The notes: a model not told the origin generated them from the letters alone. DNA of 8,263 nucleotides from Cytophagaceae bacterium (GCA_027485075.1 JAIXRT010000112.1:1-8263); one strand, 5' to 3'. Positions 1 through 6,128 are shown, counted from the first letter of the stretch. Made by a program: numbers and translations.

Positions 1-402
1 TATGCTTTTGCGATACGGAATTGGGCGCAAGTAAAAGCCTCGGGGTCGGATGATTTAATCTATCATACCTTGGAACACGGTGTGTCAGAATCGTCGCGGA
101 GTAATTTGTTCTATGTCAAAGATGGTGTTATTCATACGCCTGATGTTCATATTTTGGAAGGGATTACGCGTAAGCATGTGATAGATTTGGCTACTGAAAA
201 GTATCAAGTCAAAATTGGGCCATGTGCTTTGGCAGATTTTATACAGGCAGATGAGGTATTTACGACCGGAAGTACTAAACGCGTAGTTCCGATTTTAGCA
301 ATTGATGGTAAAGAGATAGGCAATGGAACGCGTGGGCCAGTGACCAAGCAGTTGTATGAGAAATTATTGAGTTTAGAACTAAGAACTAAGAACGATGAGT
401 AA
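1..402 (+). CDS. Class IV aminotransferase (branched-chain / D-amino acid type), C-terminal part
   Basis: This is a PLP-dependent fold-type IV aminotransferase. The reading frame is open from base 1 and ends at TAA 400-402, so 133 C-terminal residues of a protein usually near 280-300 are visible; the N-terminus and the catalytic lysine lie outside the window. Family landmarks in order are the SESSRSNLFYVKDG segment (its glutamate is the usual partner of the PLP ring nitrogen), the phosphate-binding LEGITR loop, the EVFTTGSTKRVVPI strand and the closing IDGKEIG / GPVTKQLYEKL block. These fit both branched-chain amino acid (IlvE) and D-amino acid aminotransferases; aminodeoxychorismate lyase is a less likely alternative. 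The substrate cannot be decided from this half. The TTG at 70 is an internal codon, not a start. The gene converges with the mog gene across only 13 bp, with no visible terminator hairpin. Confidence 0.9.
   Translation, partial: YAFAIRNWAQVKASGSDDLIYHTLEHGVSESSRSNLFYVKDGVIHTPDVHILEGITRKHVIDLATEKYQVKIGPCALADFIQADEVFTTGSTKRVVPILAIDGKEIGNGTRGPVTKQLYEKLLSLELRTKNDE
376..393 (+). repeat. Short tandem repeat GAACTAA x2.5 at the 3' end of the aminotransferase gene
   Basis: GAACTAA occurs at 376-382 and again at 383-389, followed by GAAC at 390-393. The repeat encodes part of the last residues (ELRTKND) just before the stop. The 7-bp period is not a multiple of three, so the codons differ between copies. 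It lies beyond the conserved fold, so it looks like a tolerated tail. Its origin is unknown. Confidence 0.6.
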
Positions 403-415
403 AATACCTCTCACC

Positions 416-931
416 TCACTTTGGTCTAAACGCCTTCATTTTTTCTTCATTGCATTCCAAATAAGGACCGCCGATCAAATCAATGCAATAGGGGATGGCT
501 GGGAAAACGACTTCTAAACATTGCCGAATGGCCTTTGGCTTACCCGGTAAATTAACAATTAAAGTTTGGTTCAGAATCCCAGCGGTTTGTCGACTCAGTA
601 TCGCCGTAGGCACATATTGCAAACTCACGGAACGCATTAATTCACCGAAACCAGGGAGCATTTTTTGGCAAACAGCCTCAGTCGCTTCCGGAGTTACATC
701 GCGTAACGCTGGACCTGTACCTCCAGTGGTCACCAATAGGCAAACCTCCTGACTCATTTCAATCATCTTGGCCTCAAGTAAGGATTGCTCATCTGGAATA
801 ACAGCATAAACGACTTCGAATGCTGAGATCAAATATTCGTTCAACAATTCTACGACTGCCTTGCCCGGAATATCTTCATAGATTCCCGCACTCGCTCGGT
901 CAGACACATTGATGACGCCTATTTTGATCAT
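416..931 (-). CDS. mog: Molybdopterin adenylyltransferase Mog
   Basis: Mog (MogA) adenylates molybdopterin to MPT-AMP, the step before molybdate insertion by MoeA, in the cytoplasm. The 171-residue product resembles E. coli MogA along its whole length: an opening IGVINVSDRASAG, the PDEQ segment (D47), the MoCF-fold signature TTGGTGPALRDVTPEAT (residues 68-84, with D78), then MPGFGELMRSVSL, TAILSRQTAG, LIVNLPGKPKAI and PYCIDLIGGPY. It stops at AFRPK, near the E. coli C-terminus, and is shorter than E. coli's 195 residues mainly by loops. The MPGFGE and SRQ segments favour Mog over the related MoaB. ATG at 929-931 overlaps the tcdA stop as ATGA, implying coupling; no Shine-Dalgarno is evident. 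TGA stop at 416-418. No other molybdenum cofactor gene is in the window. Confidence 0.94.
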   Translation of the reverse strand: MIKIGVINVSDRASAGIYEDIPGKAVVELLNEYLISAFEVVYAVIPDEQSLLEAKMIEMSQEVCLLVTTGGTGPALRDVTPEATEAVCQKMLPGFGELMRSVSLQYVPTAILSRQTAGILNQTLIVNLPGKPKAIRQCLEVVFPAIPYCIDLIGGPYLECNEEKMKAFRPK

Positions 932-1698
932 TTTTTGTACGATTTAAGTTTTTTCTCCATCGGGATAGGCTCGTCGAGTAAATCTCGAATCACGATCGAA
1001 GCGACCACTCCGCCAAATGCGGCTGGTAGGTAGGAGATGGTTCCGTAGGCCGATTTCTTAAAGTTACTGCCATCGGTTAAAATTAGGGATTCATCTTTTA
1101 CTTTTTCGAGTGAGAATACGGTCTTAATTCCTTTGCCAACGCCCATTTTTCGGATTCGCTTACGAACCAAAGATGCCAAATAACATTGACGTGTATCAAA
1201 CAAATCAGCTGTGCGCAATTGCGTAGGATCCATTTTTCCGCCTGCTCCCATTGAACTCGCAATGCGGTAACCTAAATCATATGCTGTTTTCAATAAAGTA
1301 ACTTTGGGTGTCACCGAATCAATGCAATCCATGACGTAATCAAACTTGGTATTCTCTAGAATTTCCTTTGCCGCATCTGGACTCAGAAATGTTTCATGTG
1401 AAGTTAATTTGAGTGCTGGGTTTATGGCCAACAACCGTTCTGCCATAATCTGTGCTTTTGATACACCATGATTCGTTGACAAGGCCGGTAGTTGTCTATT
1501 TCGATTGGTCGGATCCACCACATCGCCATCCACAATGGTCATGGTTCCTACGCCCGCTCGCGCGATAAATTCGGCTGCAAATGAACCGACGCCGCCTAGG
1601 CCAACGACCAATACGTGGGCTTTTTGTAATGTTTGAATTCCTGTTGAACCAATTAATAGCTCAGAGCGACTGAGCCAGCTAAGATCATTCGTTTGCAT
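928..1698 (-). CDS. tcdA: tRNA threonylcarbamoyladenosine dehydratase TcdA (ThiF/E1-like)
   Basis: TcdA (formerly CsdL/YgdL) is an ATP-dependent E1-like enzyme that dehydrates t6A37 to the cyclic form ct6A in ANN-decoding tRNAs. The 256-residue product (E. coli 268) has the ThiF nucleotide-binding fold: GLGGVG (33-38), IVDGDVVDPTNRNRQ (55-69, with the ATP-contacting D57 and R66/N67/R68), CIDSVTPK (125-132) and the TcdA-type stretch GAGGKMDPTQLRTADL (151-166) followed by the basic VRKRIRKMG. The last 60 residues carry YLPAAFGGVVAS, a hydrophobic segment usual near the TcdA C-terminus. It lacks the paired CxxC zinc site of MoeB/ThiF, so despite lying next to mog it is not read as MoeB. The start is ATG 1696-1698, two bases after the glycosyltransferase stop; an AAGGAAGA stretch lies about 13 bases upstream, rather far for a Shine-Dalgarno. 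The stop overlaps the mog start. Confidence 0.93.
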   Translation of the reverse strand: MQTNDLSWLSRSELLIGSTGIQTLQKAHVLVVGLGGVGSFAAEFIARAGVGTMTIVDGDVVDPTNRNRQLPALSTNHGVSKAQIMAERLLAINPALKLTSHETFLSPDAAKEILENTKFDYVMDCIDSVTPKVTLLKTAYDLGYRIASSMGAGGKMDPTQLRTADLFDTRQCYLASLVRKRIRKMGVGKGIKTVFSLEKVKDESLILTDGSNFKKSAYGTISYLPAAFGGVVASIVIRDLLDEPIPMEKKLKSYKK

Positions 1699-1700
1699 AC

Positions 1701-2654
1701 TTAGGCAATTTCTTCCTTGATTTGGTATTGAGTTGTTTTGTCTGAATTCGTAATGAGCAACTCACCTAAGAACCCAGCGACAAACAATTGAACCCCTAAA
1801 ATGATGGCCACCAAGGCTAAAAAGAATAGTGGATTATCCGTGACGTTGCGGTATTTCAGTTGGTTTGCAATGTTATATAATTTCTCACCGATTAACCATA
1901 GCGTAATTATAGTTCCCGAAAAGAACGATAAGATCCCTAAGCTACCGAAAAGGTGCATCGGTCTTTTGCCAAAAGTTTGAACAAAAGTGATGGATAATAG
2001 ATCTAAAAACCCATATAGAAAGCGTTCTAAGCCAAATTTGGTTACGCCATATTTCCGAGATTGATGTTGGACTACTTTCTCGCCAATCTGTGTAAACCCG
2101 TTCCATTTCGCTTGGACAGGGATGTAACGGTGCATTTCGCCGTACAATTTGATGGTCTTGACAACTTCAAGTTTATAGGCCTTCAGTCCGCAATTGAAAT
2201 CATTCAATTTAACTCCTGAAAGTGCGCGCGTCGCGGCATTGTATAATTTGGTGGGGATTGTTTTCGAAATTGGATCAAAACGTTTTTGTTTCCATCCTGA
2301 TACTAAATCCAACCCATCTTCCGTGATCATTCGATATAATTCCGGGATTTCATCTGGTGAATCCTGCAAATCCGCGTCCATGGTAATTACTACTTCACCA
2401 CTGGCCTTTTGGAATCCTTCATGCAAGGCAGCTGATTTGCCATAATTGCGAGCAAATGAGATTCCTTTAAGGGACTTATATTCTTTGGATAATGATTGTA
2501 GGACAGACCAAGATGTGTCCCGACTTCCATCATTGACAAAGATCATTTCATATTGAAATGAATTTGCCTGCATCACGCGGTCAATCCATGCGCATAGTTC
2601 TGGCAAGGATTCGGCTTCGTTGTAAAGTGGTACTACGATGGATATCTGCAACAT
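1701..2654 (-). CDS. Family 2 glycosyltransferase, DPM1/GtrB/ArnC-like, membrane-anchored
   Basis: This is a 317-residue GT2 enzyme of the polyprenyl-phosphate glycosyltransferase type, which moves a sugar from a nucleotide donor to a lipid phosphate on the cytoplasmic face of the inner membrane. Visible landmarks are the GT-A start IVVPLYNEAESL (6-17), VNDGSRD (40-46), FARNYGKSAAL (67-77), the metal-binding DAD in MDADLQDSPDE (92-102), and FNCGLKAYK (153-161) followed by YIPVQAKWNGF (177-187). QSRKYGVTKFGL (198-209) is the usual juxtamembrane motif. Two membrane segments follow at about 233-256 and 275-297, the layout of GtrB/DPM-like proteins, with a short polar tail. The donor sugar and acceptor are not readable from sequence, and no GtrA-like flippase or other glycan gene is nearby. 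It has the only sizeable upstream gap in the gene run (46 bp) and is followed 2 bp later by tcdA. Confidence 0.91.
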   Translation of the reverse strand: MLQISIVVPLYNEAESLPELCAWIDRVMQANSFQYEMIFVNDGSRDTSWSVLQSLSKEYKSLKGISFARNYGKSAALHEGFQKASGEVVITMDADLQDSPDEIPELYRMITEDGLDLVSGWKQKRFDPISKTIPTKLYNAATRALSGVKLNDFNCGLKAYKLEVVKTIKLYGEMHRYIPVQAKWNGFTQIGEKVVQHQSRKYGVTKFGLERFLYGFLDLLSITFVQTFGKRPMHLFGSLGILSFFSGTIITLWLIGEKLYNIANQLKYRNVTDNPLFFLALVAIILGVQLFVAGFLGELLITNSDKTTQYQIKEEIA

Positions 2655-2672
2655 ATTGGGGTGTCAAACGGA

Positions 2673-2680
2673 CAAAAATA
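2673..2680 (-). promoter_or_regulatory. Candidate Bacteroidota -7 element upstream of the glycosyltransferase
   Basis: Read on the minus strand, these bases are TATTTTTG, a full match to the Bacteroidota -7 consensus TAnnTTTG, 18 bases before the glycosyltransferase ATG. No TTTG (-33) element is seen at the expected distance upstream. The site lies in the only long gap of the gene run, so it could be an internal promoter serving the glycosyltransferase, tcdA and mog. Chance matches are common in AT-rich DNA. Confidence 0.28.
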
Positions 2681-2700
2681 CGAATTCTCGTGGATTTTGT

Positions 2701-3405
2701 TTAGTCGAAAATTAAATAGTAGGGTTTCAGTAGCTCGATGAATTCAGCGGTATAGCTTTGGTCGGGATTTTTGATGCATAGCATTTCGCTTTTTTGCATG
2801 CCTGTACGACGTGAACCAACAGCCATGACGCGCAAAGTTTCTCTGTCTTTTTGATGTTTTACTTCGACCAATTGATTGATAAATAGCCCACGTTTTTTCG
2901 CCTCAATTTCGAATTGTTTCATGCCAAACGGTGGATATAAAACAGCAAATTGACCATCCGGATTTAGATTTTTTGCAATGCCCTCCGCAAGTTCTGCGGG
3001 ACTTAAATGGTCCGTGTGCATGGCAATTTGCTTGCTAGCAATCGGATTTGCCAGATGATCAATGAAAAAGGGTGGGTTGCTAATAACAAAGTCGAAGTTA
3101 TCTTCGAACCTTTGAATGGATTCGGTGATAATTTCGATGGAATATGGCAAATTGAGCACATTTTCACGTGCGAGTACCCCTACGTCTGTTTGTATTTCTA
3201 GTGCTGTTATGGTACAAGATGGGTTTTCTTGTGCGATCATACAAGCTAACAATCCACATCCAGTACCGATATCGAGTACTTTTCCTGAAGCAAATTGCTG
3301 GGCCCATGCGCCGAATAAACAAGCCTCCGTTGTGATTTTAAGACCTGGATTTCCATGTGCCAGTTGAAATTGTTTGAATTGAAAGATTGATCTACTTTCG
3401 GCCAT
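2701..3405 (-). CDS. trmN6: tRNA1(Val) A37 N6-methyltransferase TrmN6 (YfiC)
   Basis: TrmN6 is a SAM-dependent methyltransferase that makes m6A37 in tRNA1(Val). The 234-residue product starts with FQFKQFQLAHG, matching the FxFKQF opening of the family, then KITTEACLFGAWA (the counterpart of KVGTDGxLLGAW). The SAM-binding motif I is VLDIGTGCGLLA, the acidic end of strand 2 is in ITALEIQ, and the amino-methyltransferase catalytic motif is SNPPFF. The C-terminal third has LYPPFG and a basic strand (VKHQKDRETLRVMAVGSRR). The start chosen is ATG 3403-3405 (MAESRSIFQF), because the conserved region begins a few residues later; an in-frame GTG at 3421-3423 would add six residues and is less likely. 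The chosen start overlaps the RNase H gene by 14 bp. TAA stop at 2701-2703. Length is close to the E. coli protein (about 245). Confidence 0.92.
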   Translation of the reverse strand: MAESRSIFQFKQFQLAHGNPGLKITTEACLFGAWAQQFASGKVLDIGTGCGLLACMIAQENPSCTITALEIQTDVGVLARENVLNLPYSIEIITESIQRFEDNFDFVISNPPFFIDHLANPIASKQIAMHTDHLSPAELAEGIAKNLNPDGQFAVLYPPFGMKQFEIEAKKRGLFINQLVEVKHQKDRETLRVMAVGSRRTGMQKSEMLCIKNPDQSYTAEFIELLKPYYLIFD

Positions 3406-4015
3406 AATCCGCTGGATTTTCACCCCAATCTTCCGTTTCCCATTTTAGGATTTGGGTGGTCGTTGGGTTGTTTTTTAGCCAAGAAATCGCTTTGTCCACT
3501 AAATCGAAAAGTTCTTCAGTTTGCGCATTTCGCTCTAAATTAGTTTTGATTGCCTTGTTTCGAACCCAGGCAATAGCAGTTCTTGAATCGGAATAAAGTG
3601 GATATGGACAATTGATTTTCTTCAGATAGGAAAGGCCGTGCACAATGGCAAGGAATTCGCCGAGGTTTACAGTACCTACCGGGAAAGGCCCACGTTTAAA
3701 CAATACTTCTTTGGTTTCTGTATTGACACCTTGATACTCTAAAACACCTGGATTTCCTGCGCAAGCAGCATCCACCGAAATGCTTGGTTTAATGCATGGA
3801 GAAGCATTTGTCGTACGTAAAACGGATTTGGCTTTTGGGTTTACACTCGCCCAATAATTCTTTTTTGAAGCGGCATAGGCTTCATCCCGTGTATCGAAGG
3901 ATTTATATTGTGCCCCGGCAAAACCTTTAATGTGCTTTTCTGTCTCAGCCCATGAATCAAAAATACCTTTTTGATGGCCTTCCCAAATCACATAATATTT
4001 TTGCTTTTTTGCCAT
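3392..4015 (-). CDS. Ribonuclease H with N-terminal viroplasmin-like hybrid-binding domain
   Basis: This RNase H family protein of 207 residues cleaves the RNA strand of RNA-DNA hybrids (R-loops, primers). Residues about 5-50 form the small RNase H1 N-terminal / caulimovirus viroplasmin domain (KYYVIWEGHQKGIFDSW, then GFAGAQYKSF), which binds hybrid in eukaryotic RNase H1. A linker of about 25 residues follows, then the RNase H domain with an apparent complete metal-binding set: D82 (SVDAACAGNPG), E120 (NLGEFLAI), D143 (LYSDSRTA) and D203 (ENPADYGRK). The protein ends four residues after D203, so it lacks the C-terminal extension of E. coli RNase HI, and the usual histidine loop is replaced by WETEDWGENPAD. 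The start chosen is ATG 4013-4015 (MAKKQKYY), one base after the preceding stop, because the conserved domain begins there; the frame stays open further upstream into the neighbouring gene. Stop TAG 3392-3394. Confidence 0.92.
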   Translation of the reverse strand: MAKKQKYYVIWEGHQKGIFDSWAETEKHIKGFAGAQYKSFDTRDEAYAASKKNYWASVNPKAKSVLRTTNASPCIKPSISVDAACAGNPGVLEYQGVNTETKEVLFKRGPFPVGTVNLGEFLAIVHGLSYLKKINCPYPLYSDSRTAIAWVRNKAIKTNLERNAQTEELFDLVDKAISWLKNNPTTTQILKWETEDWGENPADYGRK

Positions 4016-4016
4016 G

Positions 4017-4589
4017 TTAGAACATTCGCGTCTTGAATATTTTGATGGCAATGGCAATTAAGATAACGCCAAAAACCTTACGTAAAACTTGTGTACCCGC
4101 ATTGCCTAGTTTCTTTTCAATCCAAACGCTCGAGCGCAGGACGATGTAAATGAATATCAAGTTGATGAATATACTCACCATGATATTCTCTTCCTCAAAT
4201 TGAGATTTTAGTGAAATGAGTGTTGTCATGGTTCCAGCACCGGCAATAATAGGGAATGCTAAAGGAACAATACTGTGAGCTGCACCTTCTTGTAGCTCTT
4301 CGGATTTGAAGATATTCCTTCCTAAGGTCATTTCTAGGCCGATTAAGAAGATGATTAATGCACCCGCCATAGCGAATGAATTTGTATCTACGCCTAGGAA
4401 TTTTAAGATCAATTTGCCCGCAAAGAAGAACCCAATCATGATTACTCCAGAGACAAGCGTTGCTTGTTCTGCATGGATATTGCCATTCTTCTTTCGCAAA
4501 TCGATAATCACAGGTATAGATCCTAGAATATCAATTACTGAAAATAGAATCAAAGATGAGGAAAGGATTTCTTTGAGGTCGAATTTCAT
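4017..4589 (-). CDS. MarC family (UPF0056) integral membrane protein
   Basis: The product is a 190-residue, strongly hydrophobic protein of the MarC/UPF0056 family. About six membrane segments are visible, near residues 8-28, 43-65, 70-90, 106-128, 134-153 and 168-186, in the family's usual two-times-three arrangement. Recognisable family segments are FSVIDILGSIPVIIDL (16-31), GALIIFLIGLEMTLG (76-90) and PLAFPIIAGAGTMTTLISL (109-127), the conserved PLAxPxxAGxG loop. The physiological role is unknown: the family is named from the E. coli mar locus, but MarC itself has not been upheld as a multidrug resistance determinant, so no resistance role is claimed. The start chosen is ATG 4587-4589 (MKFDLKEI), which overlaps the previous gene's stop as ATGA; a longer in-frame extension would run into the upstream gene and add 28 polar residues without family similarity. 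TAA stop at 4017-4019. Confidence 0.9.
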   Translation of the reverse strand: MKFDLKEILSSSLILFSVIDILGSIPVIIDLRKKNGNIHAEQATLVSGVIMIGFFFAGKLILKFLGVDTNSFAMAGALIIFLIGLEMTLGRNIFKSEELQEGAAHSIVPLAFPIIAGAGTMTTLISLKSQFEEENIMVSIFINLIFIYIVLRSSVWIEKKLGNAGTQVLRKVFGVILIAIAIKIFKTRMF

Positions 4590-5632
4590 AAGGTTAATAT
4601 ATTGATGAGTTGACGAATATCCGCTTCTGTATGACTTGGGAAATTGGCTATTCGAACGGTATTGGTTTTCCATTTGCCATATCCTTTGCCTAATTCAACG
4701 CCATGCTCCATGCTCACTCGTTGGATCCGTTCAATTTCCGCTGCTGGACCTGTTAACGCCAAAACCGTAGGGAGTCGAAGTGCTTTTTCAGGAATTAAGA
4801 ATCGAAGATCCCACTGCTGTTGGGACTCCCAGAATTGCTCCCATATAGCTAATTTTCGTAAGGTTTCCTGTTCGACTTCGTGTAAATCAGGCAGTGTTTG
4901 AGTCAGTCGGCACATTAAATAAATGCTCAACACATTGGGAGTATAATGCGTTTGGAAGCTTTTTCGATTGTCTTCCATGAGCAAAATATCATTGTAATGT
5001 TTGCGATGGTTCAAAGTATGCGCGCGTTGCAAGGCTTTCGGCGAGCAAATCATAATACCAAGTCCCGCCGGAATTCCAAGGCATTTTTGCACCGATGCAA
5101 ACCATACATCGGCCTCTTCCCAAGGCAAACTTATGCCTCCCATGGAAGACGTAGCATCCACTGCAATAAGTACATTAGTTGGGTAGTCTGCGCGACAAAT
5201 TTGTTGGCCCGTCCCATTCGACGTTTCACTTTGAACCAGACAAACAGTATCTACATCAGATGCTAATTTTCCAGAGGTTTCAGCTAACGATTCATGCAAG
5301 CCAAAGGAAATCAATTGGGTGTTCGCATTGATTTGAGAGGCATATTGGCCCCATTTTTTTCCAAAAGCACCATTGTAGAAATGAGCACTTTTTGAGCCAA
5401 CAAGCGATTGAGCAACAATTTCCCAAGCTTCTGTAGCTGAGGAAACAAAATAGATAGTGTAATCTGGAGGTATGTTCCAGGAAGCGGTCATCGCTTCCAT
5501 AGTGTCTTTTAACAAGATTTCGAAGCGTTTGCTTCGGTGATTGATGCTGACAATACCTTGGTCAAAGGCCTCTTGAATGAAATCAAGCGCCTGAGGATAA
5601 ACCTTCGATGGACCCGGGTAAAATGAAAGCAT
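4586..5632 (-). CDS. Class V aminotransferase, phosphoserine aminotransferase (SerC)-like
   Basis: This is a 348-residue fold-type I, class V PLP enzyme. It opens with FYPGPSKVYP (4-13), followed by SINHRSKRF (29-37), equivalent to the HR(S/G)KEF segment of SerC whose His-Arg pair helps bind the substrate phosphate. Next come VSSATEAWE (63-71, PLP-phosphate loop region), LVQSETSNG (132-140), AVDATSSMGG (157-166, PLP-nitrogen aspartate D159) and SVQKCLGIPAGLG with the Schiff-base lysine K183. The C-terminal small domain ends KTNTVRIANFPSHTEADI, like the end of SerC. The overall pattern favours phosphoserine aminotransferase or a close relative (serine, alanine-glyoxylate). Because the N-terminus is not the classical SerC one and no serA or serB is adjacent, I leave the symbol blank. 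ATG 5630-5632 is 5 bp after the aroQ stop; the TGA stop overlaps the marC-family start. Confidence 0.85.
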   Translation of the reverse strand: MLSFYPGPSKVYPQALDFIQEAFDQGIVSINHRSKRFEILLKDTMEAMTASWNIPPDYTIYFVSSATEAWEIVAQSLVGSKSAHFYNGAFGKKWGQYASQINANTQLISFGLHESLAETSGKLASDVDTVCLVQSETSNGTGQQICRADYPTNVLIAVDATSSMGGISLPWEEADVWFASVQKCLGIPAGLGIMICSPKALQRAHTLNHRKHYNDILLMEDNRKSFQTHYTPNVLSIYLMCRLTQTLPDLHEVEQETLRKLAIWEQFWESQQQWDLRFLIPEKALRLPTVLALTGPAAEIERIQRVSMEHGVELGKGYGKWKTNTVRIANFPSHTEADIRQLINILTL

Positions 5633-5637
5633 CTTTT

Positions 5638-6063
5638 TTATACGAAAGAGTATAAACCTAACTCATATCCTCGTAAGCCAAAACCCACAATGATACCTTT
5701 GCAATTTGGGCTTAAATAACTATGTCCTCTAAATGATTCTCGAGCATGTACATTCGAAATGTGTACTTCAATGACAGGTGTTTTAATCGATGAAACTGCG
5801 TCAGCAATGGCGATAGAAGTATGCGTGTATCCTCCGGCATTCAATAAAATGCCTTCATACGTAAAGCCCACCTCATGTAGTTTATTAATGATTGCGCCCT
5901 CTTCATTGGACTGAAAATATTCGATGTCCAGTTGTTTTTCAAATTTTTCTCTCAGTATATCCAAGAACTGTTCAAATGTTTGATGCCCATAAATTTCTGG
6001 CTCACGCGTGCCAAGTAAATTCAAGTTGGGCCCATTCAGGATGAGTATTTTTTTACGTACCAT
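5638..6063 (-). CDS. aroQ: 3-dehydroquinate dehydratase, type II
   Basis: AroQ dehydrates 3-dehydroquinate to 3-dehydroshikimate, the third step of the shikimate pathway, as a cytoplasmic dodecamer. The 141-residue product has the usual type II length and all the signatures: LNGPNLNLLGTREPEIYG (9-26) with the lid R20 and catalytic tyrosine Y25, FQSNEEG (50-56), LNAGGYTHTS (74-83) with N75 for the carboxylate, EVHISNVHARESFR (99-112) with catalytic acid H101 and R112, and a C-terminal GFGLRGYELGL. ATG 6061-6063 is the natural start, four residues before the first strand. It is the first gene of the leftward run and diverges from xerD across 65 bp, an arrangement I recall in other Bacteroidota. 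TAA stop at 5638-5640. Confidence 0.97.
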   Translation of the reverse strand: MVRKKILILNGPNLNLLGTREPEIYGHQTFEQFLDILREKFEKQLDIEYFQSNEEGAIINKLHEVGFTYEGILLNAGGYTHTSIAIADAVSSIKTPVIEVHISNVHARESFRGHSYLSPNCKGIIVGFGLRGYELGLYSFV

Positions 6064-6128
6064 GGTCTACAAATAAAAGCGAAACAGTTTTCAAATTTCT
6101 CCTAAATTTACGGGATAGTTTGAATATT
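6064..6128. promoter_or_regulatory. Divergent promoter region between aroQ and xerD
   Basis: This 65-bp AT-rich spacer must hold the start signals for both the leftward aroQ run and xerD. The palindrome TAAATTTA at 6103-6110 reads the same on both strands and differs from the Bacteroidota -7 consensus TAnnTTTG only in its last base, so it could serve either direction. On the minus strand a TTTG also falls at 6094-6097, and TTATTTG lies a few bases before the aroQ ATG. On the plus strand TAGTTTG at 6116-6122 resembles a -7 element short of one base. No confident -33/-7 pair can be picked, and no operator repeat is clear. Confidence 0.4.

Larger units (their letters stand above)
416..6063 (-). 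other. Probable eight-gene transcription unit (aroQ to mog)
   Basis: Eight genes run leftward with almost no space between them. In order of transcription the junctions are: aroQ to SerC-like, 5 bp; SerC-like to marC-family, 4-bp ATGA overlap (4586-4589); marC-family to RNase H, 1 bp; RNase H to trmN6, 14-bp overlap (3392-3405); trmN6 to glycosyltransferase, 46 bp; glycosyltransferase to tcdA, 2 bp; tcdA to mog, 4-bp ATGA overlap (928-931). Overlaps and near-zero gaps suggest co-transcription and translational coupling. The 46-bp gap is the one place where a second promoter could split the unit. Co-transcription is inferred from spacing only. Confidence 0.65.

Noticed and set aside
495..752. 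Plus-strand frame opposite mog, and similar ones at 2194-2445, 3007-3367, 4306-4605 and 7699-7890
   Set aside because: Each is antisense to a confidently identified gene and shows no domain, start signal or independent support.
928..1698. MoeB or ThiF (sulfur-carrier adenylyltransferase) reading of the E1-like gene, suggested by the adjacent mog
   Set aside because: No CxxC zinc pairs, and the GAGGKMDPTQLRTADL and VRKRIRKMG segments are typical of TcdA.
2673..2691. Rho-independent terminator after trmN6 (stem ACGA/TCGT at 2680-2691 then five T on the minus strand)
   Set aside because: The stem is only four base pairs with half GC content, too weak to support the call.
4017..4589. Antibiotic resistance determinant because of the MarC name
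   Set aside because: The family name comes from gene position in E. coli; the function is unknown and the context is housekeeping.
4946..5266. Plus-strand open frames opposite the SerC-like gene (also 4644-4901 and 5001-5186)
   Set aside because: They lie wholly opposite a well-supported conserved gene, have atypical composition and no recognisable domain.
6120..6128. TTG start at 6120 for xerD
   Set aside because: Two ATG codons lie 9 and 15 bases downstream, closer to the usual family N-terminus, and no ribosome binding site supports TTG.
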